Assembly (NCBI GenBank): GCA_037043455.1
Contig: JAWPHD010000086.1
Location: 62,001 to 126,000 of the forward strand
Reading direction: 5' to 3'
DNA length: 64,000 nucleotides
From: Cyrtodaria siliqua
Lineage: Eukaryota; Mollusca; Bivalvia; Adapedonta; Hiatellidae
Shown: positions 1 to 10,368 of the stretch, one piece after another
Layout: every line of letters begins with the position of its first letter
How positions within the stretch are numbered: position 1 is the first letter of the stretch
The notes under the pieces: model-generated
Told to the model about the DNA's origin: nothing
Database searches by the model: none
The model's input: only the letters and a program-made list of their open reading frames with translations
Translations under genes and position numbers: made by a program

Positions 1-2
1 GC

Positions 3-146
3 GTCGACGGGAATCCAGAGGTTTTGGATGGTCAAAGTGTTAATAGCAATGGACACCTATTTTATTTGATGGAAGCAGCAGGCCAGCTTCCTGACCCACC
101 TTACATTAAAGAGAGAGAACTGACATGCGCCGTGTGCACTAAATAA
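3..146 (+). CDS. 3' end of an unidentified open frame (possible last exon)
   Basis: A 47-codon open frame runs in from the left edge and stops with TAA at 144-146. The product is not recognised. It has balanced composition (NSNGHLFYLMEAAGQL, then a cysteine pair in CAVC three residues from the end), unlike the low-complexity frames elsewhere in the window. Two overlapping AATAAA signals lie about 190 bp downstream (337-346), which fits a terminal exon with a short 3' UTR. The start and any splice site lie outside the window. It could equally be the tail of a mobile-element protein or a chance open frame, so this is a tentative call. Confidence 0.35.
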   Translation, partial: VDGNPEVLDGQSVNSNGHLFYLMEAAGQLPDPPYIKERELTCAVCTK

Positions 147-1043
147 GTATAATGGTGTTAAATGAGATTTTTTTTCTTATTGTATAAATGGTATGTCGTG
201 GTATTTATTTAATCTTCAAAGCAGATATATTTTTCGGCGACAACAGTCTTTTTATGCTGACCTTACATTATTAACCTATAATCACTCCTGAATTGCGCTC
301 TGTTTGATGTAAATTCAAAATAGACACTTTCAATGGAATAAATAAAAGAGATACACCGATATGAAATTGAATTGGCCATTTATTTAGTAAATGACACAAT
401 TTAAAAGTTATTCAAATCATATCATGTATAACATTCCGTGTATTTATTAAAATTGAATGAATAACATCAAAGGTGGGGGACGAATATAAACGCCACATAT
501 TGCTGAAATATCTACCTTAGCAGTTATTACAGCAATAACCCCATCTGCAACTGTAGAGTGAGACAAGTATGTGAACTGGAAATTACAACTGTTACATTCA
601 TGTAAGCAATGATTAACATGTGAATATACCACATTTGACTAGATAAATTTCAAATTCGCTGTAAAAGTATACAAAACTACTTTTCGTAAATATCTCAACA
701 CAATGAGCGTAAACTTCTTATGGACATACATTGATGTACATGTAATGCATTAACAAACAATATTCGAAGCTAAAACACCCTTAACTTCTATAAAATGCAT
801 TTTGTTACAGTATTGTTACAAACAGAATAGTTACACAATAAAACATTTCCAGAGACCCCTGTCCCCATGGTCTGTTTATCCTGTGTTGACATTATAAAAG
901 TACTGTACATGTACATGTATATTACGCTAGATAAACATGGCAGAGACCCCTGATCCCATGCCATGATTATTAAACGGTTACAATTACCATAATAAAATTG
1001 TGTTTACATGATCAAATACCTAAATTTATGAAAAAACACATGC
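147..1043. other. AT-rich non-coding stretch
   Basis: No gene is seen. After the possible 3' UTR the sequence is AT-rich. It holds one short direct repeat around CAGAGACCCCTG (about 851-875 and 941-962), each followed by a CCCATG-type motif. The small open frame on the minus strand at 447-632 has no recognisable features and is treated as chance. Confidence 0.5.
337..346 (+). promoter_or_regulatory. Overlapping polyadenylation signals (AATAAATAAA)
   Basis: Two overlapping AATAAA hexamers follow the stop codon at 144-146 by about 190 bp. They would define a short 3' UTR if the upstream frame is a real terminal exon. The surroundings are AT-rich, so chance occurrence is possible. Confidence 0.3.
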
Positions 1044-1730
1044 TTATATTTCCAAAACCGGAATTCTGATATATTTTTTAAAAGCGTTTGAAGACCACCG
1101 GCTCATCAACTGTATTTATTCACCAGGGATACCCAAATTTGCAGCGGTTGTAGCTGCACCTATACGGAAGCTGTGCCCTTAATAAAATTGGGTATTACAG
1201 CCTGTCCAACTTAAAAAACGGTGCAAGTTTGTGGTGAAAAATTACCTAGAAACAAGAGTTCCTTCCATAAAGGGGAATAAGGGCCCTGTTGATGGCATAC
1301 GCATTTGAATATAAGCAAATAAAGCATGAGCAGGGCATTGGTTTATGCTATCATTGCATCGTTGGATGTAAAGCTTTTGTTTACTTCCTTTTCTGTGTTT
1401 ATAATTAGACAAGTCTAATTCCACTCCTACTAGTTTATTAGAAATCTGGTTAAACATAGCTGCCAGGCTTTTAGTGAAACAACAATCAATTAACAGTCTA
1501 ATATCCTCCATAGAAGATGGTAATTTGTATTCTTTACCTAATGTTGTGTTAATGAATTGCTTATATACAGTAATTGCTGTCTGATAGGTTTGTTGACTTG
1601 ACACGCCCAAAGCATTGCTCAACAAATCAGTAGCCACACTTCTTAAATAATCAACCTCTCTTCTTCTATGTCCATTACCATTTGGTCCTGAAATGGACAC
1701 ATCTGATGGAATTACCCCCAATCTGTACAC
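1044..1730 (-). pseudogene. DIRS tyrosine recombinase relic
   Basis: A 162-residue open frame (1242-1730) gives the SAM-like amino-terminal domain (SSQQTYQTAITVYKQF) and the start of the catalytic domain (CPAHALFAYIQMR, TGPLFPF). After a frameshift the carboxy end reads GHSFRIGAATTAANLGIPGE, a stop, then SRWSSNAFKKYIR and a terminal stop at 1044-1046. HSFR is the H-x-x-R box, RW replaces the second histidine as in DIRS recombinases, and the Y of KKYIR is the expected nucleophile. The catalytic residues survive although the frame is broken. The enzyme would cut and rejoin circular cDNA intermediates. Confidence 0.85.
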
Positions 1731-1739
1731 GAGAAAGTT

Positions 1740-2070
1740 TGTCTGCTAAAATATTTGTTAGACTAGCAATGTGACAAGCCTAAAAAAGAATCGTGTATCT
1801 CAAACACTGAACAACTAAACGTCTTACTAAATGCATGATTACTTTATCTTTTGATGTTTACTTATTGATGCTATAGACAACAGCTATATTATCTGAATGA
1901 AGCATAATGCATTTGTTGTGGAGCTGTTATATGCTAATTGTTCCATGAGTCTGGCCATTGTTTTGGTAAACCACTGATATCCAAGAAGCCACCGAATCCA
2001 ATATTACTCGCATCCGCATAGAGGTTCAGAGTTGTTGAATTATGTCCCATATGTAAGACAAAAAACAGCG
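1740..2070 (-). pseudogene. DIRS RNase H relic
   Basis: Downstream of the RT on the minus strand, YADASNIGFGGF carries the first RNase H aspartate. It is followed, after a frameshift, by WFTKTMARLMEQLAYNSS-like codons, then HSDNIAVVYSINK with the later aspartate, then SKDKVIMHLVRRLVVQCLR and HIASLTNILADKLSR. These are the order and wording typical of DIRS RNase H, where the AD.LSR motif marks its end. Internal stops after SINK and LRYTILF show decay. Confidence 0.82.
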
Positions 2071-2079
2071 ACTTTCCGT

Positions 2080-3006
2080 TGAAAGTTGTTATGAATACCG
2101 ACCATGCTTCTAAATCAGCTCTGGCTTCTTTATTAAGCCGCCGTTTGTGATGTGGTTTCTTTAATCCTAGAGTGAGATCAATAAGCCGACGCAGAAATGA
2201 CCGACCTGGTGCAACTACCTGTCAAATACGGCAGTGCGCTTAACGTGACCTTTTACCTACATTTGAACTGAGACAAAATGGTCTGAATGTTCAAAGGTTT
2301 GTCAATTGGTAGACGTTTTTCCATGGCAATAGAATCCAATTCAATACAACAAATGGTAGTGTGGTGATTCAAAAATTATCTGGATCAAGAGAACACTTGT
2401 TATTTTCTTGGCGGACCAACAAACAAAAAGTATGTTTGCACGTTTATGTTCAGCTATTCATTGTAGTGCATTACTAAACCCTTTAAACAAAATACATGAT
2501 AAACTATGGCCTATAGGCAGAGTTTAGTCATAATAAAACATTGTCCTCTATAAACAAAAACCTAGCAATTCATAATCATCTGGAGAAATGGGAATCAGTC
2601 TACTTGCAAATTCAATATCAGTTTTCCCCATTAATACACCCTTTCCGAATGGTTTAATGAAAGAGTATGATAGTGGACCTTTGGAAACGGCCGAACACTT
2701 TAAATACGAAATATTGCAGTCTCGGTTTGACTGAGATTAACTGCCTGGTCAATATTGTGATATTGTACAGAACATAGTTCTGGAGGTATGCCCTCGTTTA
2801 TCGAGTTACCTTCTGGATAGGATAAATGGCGAATGACGAGACATTTTAGGTACTAAACCCAGTGACGAAACTTGAAGATTGGGAACAGATTTTTCAAAAG
2901 GACCATCAAACCTACCTACAACAAGCTCAATTTGGATCTTTTGTTTTAATATATCAATATTGTCTCTCGCAGATTTTAAATTGTCACACAATCGGAACAC
3001 TCCTTG
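2080..3006 (-). pseudogene. DIRS reverse transcriptase relic
   Basis: The RT reads from NLKSARDN through GRFDGPFEKSVPNL, SSLGLVPK, a frameshift, then HLSYPEGNSINEGIPPE, KTDIEFASRLIPISPDDYELLG (split here as KTDIEFASRL then IPISPDDYELLG), TLPIGHSLSC and FSNALQ. It continues into the typical connector RSFLRRLIDLTLGLKKPHHK at about 2195-2135. The aspartate of KTDIE is the expected first catalytic position; the normal YxDD region is not clearly intact. A foreign segment of about 75 bp (2665-2740) interrupts the frame between DQAV and IKPFGKG. At least three frameshifts and several stops make it non-functional. Confidence 0.85.
2665..2742. repeat. Short dispersed repeat inserted in the DIRS RT
   Basis: About 75 bp beginning GGACCTTTGGAAACGGCCGA and ending near GGTTTGACTGAG breaks the RT frame between conserved motifs DQAV and IKPFGKG. 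Parts of the same sequence recur at 35127-35160 (first half), 57013-57130 (whole, diverged) and 62795-62895 (second half), so it behaves as a separate dispersed unit. No clear terminal repeats are visible. Confidence 0.6.
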
Positions 3007-3156
3007 ACCTTGAAATGTTAAAGATTCACTTGCATTGTATACTTAAATTAAACTATTTATGCCTTGAATGTTGCATTAATCCTGCTCAGCAGTTACTAAC
3101 ACCAGGCGCTAAAAGCATCGATTTACAACCATGCTCAACAATAGCATGTTTGTAAA

Positions 3157-3930
3157 GGATAACATATCTAAATATATAAATGTTTAATGGTTCCAAATGT
3201 ATAAACACGTTAACACTAATTGTGGTTAATACATAGCATCAAATATACATAACAGTAAATTAAACATGGTTTAACAACATGTGATAAATAAGGATAACAT
3301 ATCCTTTATTTTAACTGAATAGTTCAAAATGTATAAAACGTAAACACAAACTGTGTTTAATACATAACATTGAACCACACACATGAATATACAATTATGT
3401 GAGAAGTAAGGATACCATATCCTTTATTTTTAATGTATGGTTCAACATGTATTAAACGTAAACACAGACTGTGTTTAATACATAGCATTGAACCACACAC
3501 ATGAATATACAAGTATGCGAGAAGTAAGGATAACATATCCTTTATTTTTACTGTATGGTTCAAAATGTATTAAATGTAAACACAAACTGTGTTTAATACA
3601 TAACATTGAACCACACACATGAATATACAATTATGTGAGAAGTAAGGATAACATATCCCTAATTTTTAATGTATGGTTCAACATGTATAAAACATAAATA
3701 CAAACTGTGTTTAATATATATCATTGAACCACACACATGAATATACAATTATGTGAGAAGTAAGGATAACATATCCTTTTTTTTAATGTATGGTTCAACA
3801 GGTATAAAACGTAAACACAAACTGTGTTTAATACATAACATTGAACCACCCACACACATGAATATACAATTATGTGAGAACTAAGGATAACATATTCTTT
3901 ATTTTTACTGTATGGTTCCAAATGCCTAAT
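3157..3930. repeat. 119-bp tandem repeat, about 6.5 copies
   Basis: Units starting GGATAACATATCCTTTATTT recur at about 3291, 3409, 3528, 3646, 3764 and 3884, with a diverged first unit near 3158. Each unit contains a small perfect hairpin, AAACACAAACTGTGTTT, and the phrase TTGAACCACACACATGAATA. Minus-strand open frames here repeat the same peptide and are array artefacts. Confidence 0.9.
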
Positions 3931-4092
3931 ACTTGAATATTACATGATTATCAAATAATTATGATAAAGACGAGTGGCACCTACTTCAATACACACGTAT
4001 AGGCATGCAGCAAGTAGGATGCCAAGTATGTAAACTACAGAAGTAGATAAACACCAACGGACCGCGCATGTTTACCCCGAATTGAGATAAGT

Positions 4093-4852
4093 AATTAACA
4101 TTGTTTTACAATTAATGATCAATTACAATAATTACATCTAATAAAGTAACTTCAAAATCATATGCTAGCCTAAAGTTAATGTTTGAGAAACATCAAAGCT
4201 AACCGGATGTCGTAACCGCCAACCAAGATGGCGCCGCCCACTGAATACAAATGTACGATAAAAGTTTTAATAAAATAACTACTGACCACATATTGCCTGT
4301 GAATTTCGCCGTCCAACTTCTGTTCCAAACAAAGCAACTATCAATCAATCCCGGCAAGAACTAGAAGACAATGGGTTTTATAGCAAACATTACGCCCAAA
4401 CCATTATTTCCCCCGTTCAGTCCGTGACATACGTGGCTAAATTTGCAGTATTAAAATCTACACAAGAGGCCCCTTACACAATTTTGCCGTTTAAGGAAGA
4501 TAGACCTATACGTTTATATGCATTAGCACAAAAATAAACTTATGACACGGCCTCTCTGGCGGCCACTTAAAATGTGCACGCTTTTACGTGTTACATGAAT
4601 ATATCATGGATATTGTGAATTTGTTTCAACTCGAACAATATATTAGGGTGTAACTGACAACTTACAAGAGCTATGTACGACCGATACGCTCTACCCGTGA
4701 CATTTTGTGACACGTGTGCTGCTTGCATTCAATATAGCTGGTGCTATTTTGGGTTATTTAGTTCTTTATAGTATTACTATATTATTTCAAGTTGTTTTAA
4801 ACACGATAATCGAACGACCAATACGCTCTACCCGTGACATTTTGTGACAACA
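4093..4852 (-). repeat. 3' LTR of the Gmr1-type element
   Basis: Near-identical to 10369-11093 over about 725 bp. Shared landmarks are AAGATGGCGCCGCCCACTGA-like text (the other copy has ATGATGGCGCC) and ACACGGCCTCTCTGGCGGCC. At the inner side it extends about 35 bp beyond the shared part. On the minus strand it would start TGTTGTCACAAAATG directly after a purine tract, which fits a 5'-TG LTR start. The motif GACCAATACGCTCTACC...GTGACATTTTGTGACA occurs twice in this LTR. Confidence 0.8.
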
Positions 4853-4863
4853 TCTTCCCACTT
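4853..4863 (-). other. Candidate polypurine tract (AAGTGGGAAGA)
   Basis: On the minus strand AAGTGGGAAGA immediately precedes TGTTGTCAC, the inferred first bases of the 3' LTR. This is the place and composition expected for the plus-strand primer of an LTR retrotransposon. Confidence 0.5.
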
Positions 4864-5028
4864 AAAGAAAGTGCTACACTTTTTAAAATTCAACAAAATG
4901 ATTACTTAAACTATTAATTATTCCTAGCAAAAGACATGGTTGCATAATAAGCAACATTAAAATTTCAACAATATTCTACAATTTTACACTACACTGTCGT
5001 AAAATAAACAACTATAGTACTAAACCTG

Positions 5029-6413
5029 TCAGTATGTGCGGCGACTTAAATAGTCTGCTCCAATATTGTCCTTTCCTCGGATCGCTTTAATTTTCATCCG
5101 GTAAGGCTGCAGAGTCAGTGCCAACCTCATTAACCTACTGTTAGCTACCTTTGCTTTATTCATATAAGCTAACGGTTGGTGGACAGTCTCCAAGACAAAT
5201 TCCTTACCAAAAACATATCGGTGGAATTTACTGACTCATCACACTACTGCAAGACACTCCCTTTCGATAACAGAGTAGTTACATTCCCAGGGTAGTAGTT
5301 TCCGACTTGCGTAAGCCACGGGGAGACTACATTCATCTTGCTCTTGCAGTAGGACTGCACCCACCCCGATATCGGAGGCATCCGTTCTGAGGATAAACTC
5401 CTGGTCAAGTTCAGGTAATTTTAGTATTGGGACCAGACTCCCCTTTAAAGAGATAAAAGCTCGCTCCTGGCTTTCCCCCCAAGTTATACTATTGGGTTGA
5501 CCTTTCTTTGTCAAGTCTGACAAAGGTGCAGCTATAGCCGAAAAGTTTGGGATAAACATCTTGTAAACACCCGCCAACTCTAAAAATGACCTAACTTGTT
5601 TCTTTGTCTCGGGTCTTGGTGCTTCTTGAATTGCCTTAACCTTGTCGGGGTTGGGTTTCAATTTCTGGTCCCTCCCGACAACATGACCCAGACACTCTAT
5701 ATCTGCGTAACCTATGTGACACTTGCTAGGTTTTGCAGTCAGTTTAAACCGGCGTAGCCGTTCCAACAGATTACGTAGAGCCTTAATATGGTCTTCAAAT
5801 GTTGTTGTAAACACCAGGATGTCATCTACAAAACTGTCTGTGTTTGACAAATCCTTCAGGACTTTCCTCATCAACCTACAGAATGTTGCTGGTGCGTTTA
5901 CGAGACCAAAGGGCATGACCTTGAACCTAAAAAGTCCTTGCGAAGTTTCGAAGGAGGTCATCTCTTTAGCTTGGTCTGAAAGTGGGACTTGCCAATAACC
6001 TTTACTGAGGTCTAACTTGGAGAAATACGAATATCCCGCAAGTTTAGAGAATACCTCTTCAATATTAGGCATTGGCTCTGCATCAAAGATGGTCCGTTTA
6101 TTTAGCTGTCTAAAATCGATGCAGAATCGAATTGACCCATCCTTCTTCTTAATAAGTACGACTGGGGATGAAAATGGGGCGTTTGAAGGTTCGATGACAC
6201 ACATTTCAACATGTCTTTCACCTCCTCATCAACAATTTATCGGGAGTGAAATGGAATGGGATACCCCTTAATTCTAATTGGTTCCCCTGATGTGAGCACA
6301 ATATCATGTTGCACTCCATCTGTCTGCCCCGGGTTTTCAGACAAGACATCACTGAACTCCGAGAGTAAACTACCAATCTCTTGTTGCTGCTCTACATTAA
6401 GCATGCCCGATAG
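5029..6413 (-). pseudogene. Gypsy reverse transcriptase and RNase H of the Gmr1-type element
   Basis: The RT begins in the linker LLSEFSDVLSENPGQTDG (about 6370), passes a frameshift near 6205-6235, and is open for 321 residues (5239-6204). Blocks seen are SSPVVLIKKKDGSIRFCIDF, RQLNKRTIFDAEPMP, FSKLDLSKGYWQVP (first catalytic D), MPFGLVNAPATF, DSFVDDILVF (the catalytic DD, in FVDD form) and LGHVVG. RNase H follows with LRTDASDIGVGAVLLQ and ERECLAVV. After two stops it resumes as KFHRYVFGKEFVLE and ends RGKDNIGADYLSRRTY with a stop at 5029-5031. RT motifs look intact, while the frame is broken at both ends. Confidence 0.93.
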
Positions 6414-6757
6414 ATTTTTCCTATCCGACACTGGAAAAATTGGTCCAACTATGTCTACGGCTACCCGCTTAAATGGTGTATCTATCAGTGGCATCCGATC
6501 TAAATGTACTTTGGTCACTCGACCTTTTGGTACTGTCCTTTGGCATACATCGCAGGACCTACAATACCTAGTTACATCTCCACTAACGCCTGGCCAATAA
6601 AATATTCTGCCAATACTCTATCTGACGTTTTCTTTACGCCTAAATGACCTCCCATAATCGACTCAGGAGCTACCTTAAGCACTGTTGTTCTATACTGGGT
6701 AGGTACTACTAATTGATGAAACTGTCTACTACCACTATCTTGAAATTCTCTGTACAA
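6414..6757 (-). pseudogene. Integrase zinc finger and truncated core, upstream of RT
   Basis: The piece contains the H2C2 finger: SIMGGHLGVKKTSDRVLAEY, then, across a frameshift near 6595, YWPGVSGDVTRYCRSCDVCQ and RTVPKGRVTKVHLDRMP. The first finger histidine appears replaced by proline (VAPES where HES is usual), and CRSCDVC is intact. The core begins FKRVAVDIVGPIFPV, with the first catalytic aspartate, and then jumps at about 6413/6414 in the same frame to the RT linker LSGMLNVEQQQ. The second D and the E of DDE are absent, so several hundred bases of core and carboxy end have been lost. The finger lies between protease and RT, which defines the Gmr1-like order. Confidence 0.85.
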
Positions 6758-7408
6758 TAACCTATTCTTATGTACAAATTACAACTACCGGACCCTTTAC
6801 ACTTCTTCACTACACCATCCTTGGCCTTCACTTTACAAGGACCTAATGACTCTTCTTGAGTTTGTGCTTCTATAAACTCCGCCATGGATATGTCACCTAC
6901 GGCTGCAGGAACCTTTAATTTTCTATAAGCCTGAGCTTGCTTCTGAACCTGTGCTCTAGTCTCTACTGCATTACTTATGCTACTTCTAAAATCGGACATT
7001 ACCGGAAGTGCTGAACCTTCTATGCTCCATATCGTTAAATCATACATCGGGTCGTCCATACATAGTGCCTCTGTAGTCCCTTTAAAGAAAGGTGTATCTA
7101 GATCTATTCTCGCTATTGGCACGTGCTCTACTGACTTATTTAACAACATACACGGTGACTGTTTACCTACCAACTGGTCATCCGTAACTAAATTACGCCA
7201 CACCTGTACAACCCGTATCCCTGATTACAATTACGTCCGTGCCATTCACTCTACCACCTGCAGTTGGAAGATTTGCATACGGAAAGAGACATGTTCCGAT
7301 CTTCGCCATTACGCCATCCGCTTTAACACAACAGCTACTACTCTCTCTCGGTTTTAATAACCGGACTATTACTACCTCTGCCTCTTCCTCTACCTCGGGT
7401 TTGACCAC
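6709..7408 (-). pseudogene. Retropepsin and protease-integrase linker of the Gmr1-type element
   Basis: At 7193-7260 the frame reads VNGTDVIVIRDTGCTGVA. DTG is the aspartic protease active-site triad, and DTGCT with a following WRNLV is usual for this gypsy group. A frameshift separates it from a 164-residue frame (6709-7203) with ARIDLDTPFFKGTTEALCMD and PMYDLTIWSIEG, which match the rest of the protease and its flap-distal part. A charged linker (VETRAQVQKQAQAYRKLKVP) then leads to the integrase finger. Retropepsin would have processed the gag-pol polyprotein. Frameshifts make this copy dead. Confidence 0.75.
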
Positions 7409-8796
7409 CTCTACCTCTACCGAAATTCCATGGGTTGTAAAAACCTTGGTTCTGACTCCCTACATTGTTGTCCACTCTACTATTGTCACTAAAATTGTCT
7501 ACGACAGCGGACACTTTCACCGCTTTCCTACACTCATGTGAAGCATGATTCCCATCACAGTGACGACAACGAATAAAAGGTCTACCTATGTTACCACAAT
7601 TGCTACCCCTTCTAGCACCTATCGAACTACCTCCACCTCTATAGTTTCCACTCTGGCCTTTCTGTTTATTACTATGATCGTCCCCTTACCTATCTCTAAA
7701 AGTTCTGTCTTTCGACACTACATTATGAGCTCCACCTCTAGCCTCGGCAAACTGATCTGCTTGTGTCGCCATTTCTTCTACACTAGCTAATTTTCTTTCC
7801 TTCAGAAATAAGAACAGATCTCTACTACAAACATTGAATAGCTGGTCCCGCAACAAGAAATATATGAGGCCCTGATAAGTCTGCCCTACCTTCCCTAACT
7901 CTACCACCTATCTAAGTAATTTCTAGACTTACTTATAAACTGAATAAATGACTCGCCTTTCTCAGGCAAACAAGCTCTAAACCGCTTTCTAAAACCTTCT
8001 TCTGTTAACTCAGATCTCTTTAGCAGAGCATCCTTTAACTTGTCATAGTGAAGATAATCTACACTAGGTTATCTAGAAAATACATCTAAGGCCTTGCCTC
8101 TCAATAACGCACTTAAATGAACTGCCCACTTATCTTTGGTCCATTCCTGTAACTCAGCATAACGTTCAAACCGTAACAAGTAACTGTCCATGTTATCTTT
8201 GTCAGCATCAAAGTATGGTAACTTCGGACCTTTTACCTTCCCAGAATGACTTTCTTTCCCTACAGTTCCACTGTCCATACTATGTGTCTTAGCTGCTTCC
8301 AACTCTAAAGCTAACTTATGATCAACTCTGATTTCTCCCTCTCCATCATTGTCTTAGCCTTAGCTAGTCTACCATCTGTTTCGAACCTCTCATGTTCTAA
8401 CTCTTGCTTCTCCCTTACTATTCTACTTTCTAATTCTAGCTTCTCTGTAGCTATTCTACTTTCATCATCTCTCTTCTCTTTAGCTAACCAACCTTCTAAC
8501 TCTAGCTTCTCTTTATCAGCATCTAGCTTCTCTTTAGCTAATCTACTTTCTAATTCTAGCTTCTACTTAGCTAATCTACTTTCTACTTCTAACCTATCTT
8601 TCTCAATATCTAGCTTCTCTTTAGCTAATCTACTTTCTAATTCTCTTTCCTGCTTTGCTAATTCTCTTTCCTTAAGTCTAAATTCCCTTTCCCTAGCCTG
8701 TTCGTCTTTAACAAATGTTCTAAGCTCCTCTCCAGCATACCCTAAGTCCTTACCCATCTCCGTAAGTTCCTTAATGGACGTCATGGTTATAGACAT
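7338..8796 (-). pseudogene. Gag relic with zinc knuckle
   Basis: The frame opens near 8796 (MSITMTSIKELTEMGKDLGY) and continues into a highly charged coiled-coil stretch of ERELAKQERELESRLAKE type, repeated several times at about 8330-8700. It resumes as KGPKLPYFDADKDNMDSYLL and WAVHLSALLRGKALDVFSR (8069-8302), typical of gypsy capsid. Further pieces follow at 7686-7907. A CX2CX3HX4C knuckle (CRHCDGNHASHEC, about 7532-7568) and a tail rich in glycine and arginine (GRGRGGQTRGRGRGRG, about 7350-7410) precede the protease. Gag would package the element RNA. Multiple frameshifts break it. Confidence 0.8.
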
Positions 8797-10368
8797 TGTG
8801 GACTACTCACTACAATAACTACAATACAAAAGTCACTAATGATTCTACTCTACTAACTACTAATGGTAAGTCACTGTGTCCTCAGTAAATACCTGGGCAT
8901 CCTTACGGTTATGCATATATAGTATCTAGCTTCCACAAAACATATACACTACATAAAATATCTATATATGGACATAAACCTTTAACAATTATAGAAATGT
9001 GTATAACATGTCCATGTATATTTACTTCTCCCATCAAGTATACCCGAGTGTCACAACATGAGTAGAACGTCTTGTTCGCCAACCTAATTGGATACTTTTG
9101 GTATATCAAGGGAGGTAAAAACAAACACCCAAATTATTGAGCAAATGTGCCTCAGACCCAATCGTGTAGACCACTGCGACCTCGCGCCAAGGAAAGAACG
9201 TACAAAATAACAGTTTGGACTCACCCTACCCTTGTCGTGTCTTGACTTGTCTTCCAAGCTGTGGCCGTGATCGTCGACAGTCGCCTTGATGGATCAGAGG
9301 GTGGTACACAATTCTAAATTAATAAGTAGAGATTTAGTATATCATAATAAAGATCACTTATTGATTCTTTTCCTCCATAGTTGCCCAAAGTCCCACTACT
9401 CTGAAAACCAGTTGTCACAGGATGACACTAGTGGTTGGGGCTAACTCAGGAAAGAATCAATGACGGTGAATGCATTTACATAAGTTTAATGCAACTTTTA
9501 AAATATGTTAATATATATACAATTATCTAAAAAAACAAGCGAAAACACAGATTAACTATGAAAAGAATGTTCTCATAAACGTTTAAGACGTTCTTAGTAT
9601 TGTTATAAATACTGAATATATAAGACACTAAAGTGTTGTTAAAGTTATAACAATGTTGATTTATGATCTAGCGCGATAACTGTGATGCGCGAGAGCTCAT
9701 GAAGATGATGATGCACGAATCCAATGGGTGATTGTCATCAAATGCCTTCTGTAAGGGTTGATGCCGCGATGTTATGATGGTTAACCTCCACTGAGATTGT
9801 GGGCGATGTTCCTCCAGTGAGGACTGATAACGGGCCCACCTTGTGTCCCGGGGGTTGTTGCTATTAAAACCTGGCCATGCTGCGCAGGTACGGGGACCGT
9901 CTCCACCGCTCGTTACGTTAAACGTGGAAGCTTAGCTCCACTCCAACCCTGGATGGCTTAGGCTGTAATGATACATACGTTTTAGATGTCGGTTGACACA
10001 CATAACAATCTTGCATAATTATCATTACCCAAACAAATCATTATTCAATAAATATATGTAAGCTGTACTAATGATGAGTATCAATGTATACATATTCTAC
10101 AACGCCATGTATACGCCATGTACGTCGCTGTTAATCAATGCCCCTAATACATGTAATATAAACATTATCAAATCACTCGTATATTACACTCACTGAGTTA
10201 TGCATGCACGCATGTCAACTAATGACCACATTATACAACGCTATGCATACGCGTCGAACATTTATCCTAGTCACTCATCTCATTGTTAACTAATGTTAAC
10301 AATCGTGTATTACAATCACTGAGTTATACGCCAACGTGAACTAATGCACCTATTATCCACTGTTATCA
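8797..10368 (-). other. Long 5' leader of the Gmr1-type element
   Basis: About 1.57 kb lies between the 5' LTR and gag without a convincing frame. The part at 9650-9960 is richer in GC than its surroundings. The part next to the LTR (10080-10370) contains an imperfect duplication of about 125-140 bp: TACAACGC(C/T)ATG at 10096 and 10233, and CACTGAGTTAT at about 10190 and 10317. No primer-binding site matching a recognisable tRNA end was identified. Such a length suggests that the leader carries added sequence. Confidence 0.5.

Larger units (their letters stand above)
1044..3006 (-). mobile_element. Decayed DIRS-type tyrosine-recombinase retrotransposon
   Basis: Read on the minus strand, the segment encodes in order the RT, RNase H and tyrosine recombinase (YR) of a DIRS-like element, in pieces linked by frameshifts and stops. 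DIRS elements insert by a YR in place of a DDE integrase and usually leave no target duplication. Recognisable blocks are the RT entry motif NLKSARDN (about 2990), HLSYPEGNSINEGIPPE (about 2835-2785), KTDIEFASRLIPI (about 2620), an RNase H block YADASNIGFGGF (about 2010) with DNIAVVYSINK (about 1880), and the YR carboxy end. No inverted or split terminal repeats typical of DIRS were found, so the outer limits are only those of the coding relic. Confidence 0.88.

Noticed and set aside
5723..7790. Several plus-strand open frames over the gypsy element.
   Set aside because: They are shadows of the minus-strand gag-pol relic, whose conserved motifs identify the real strand.
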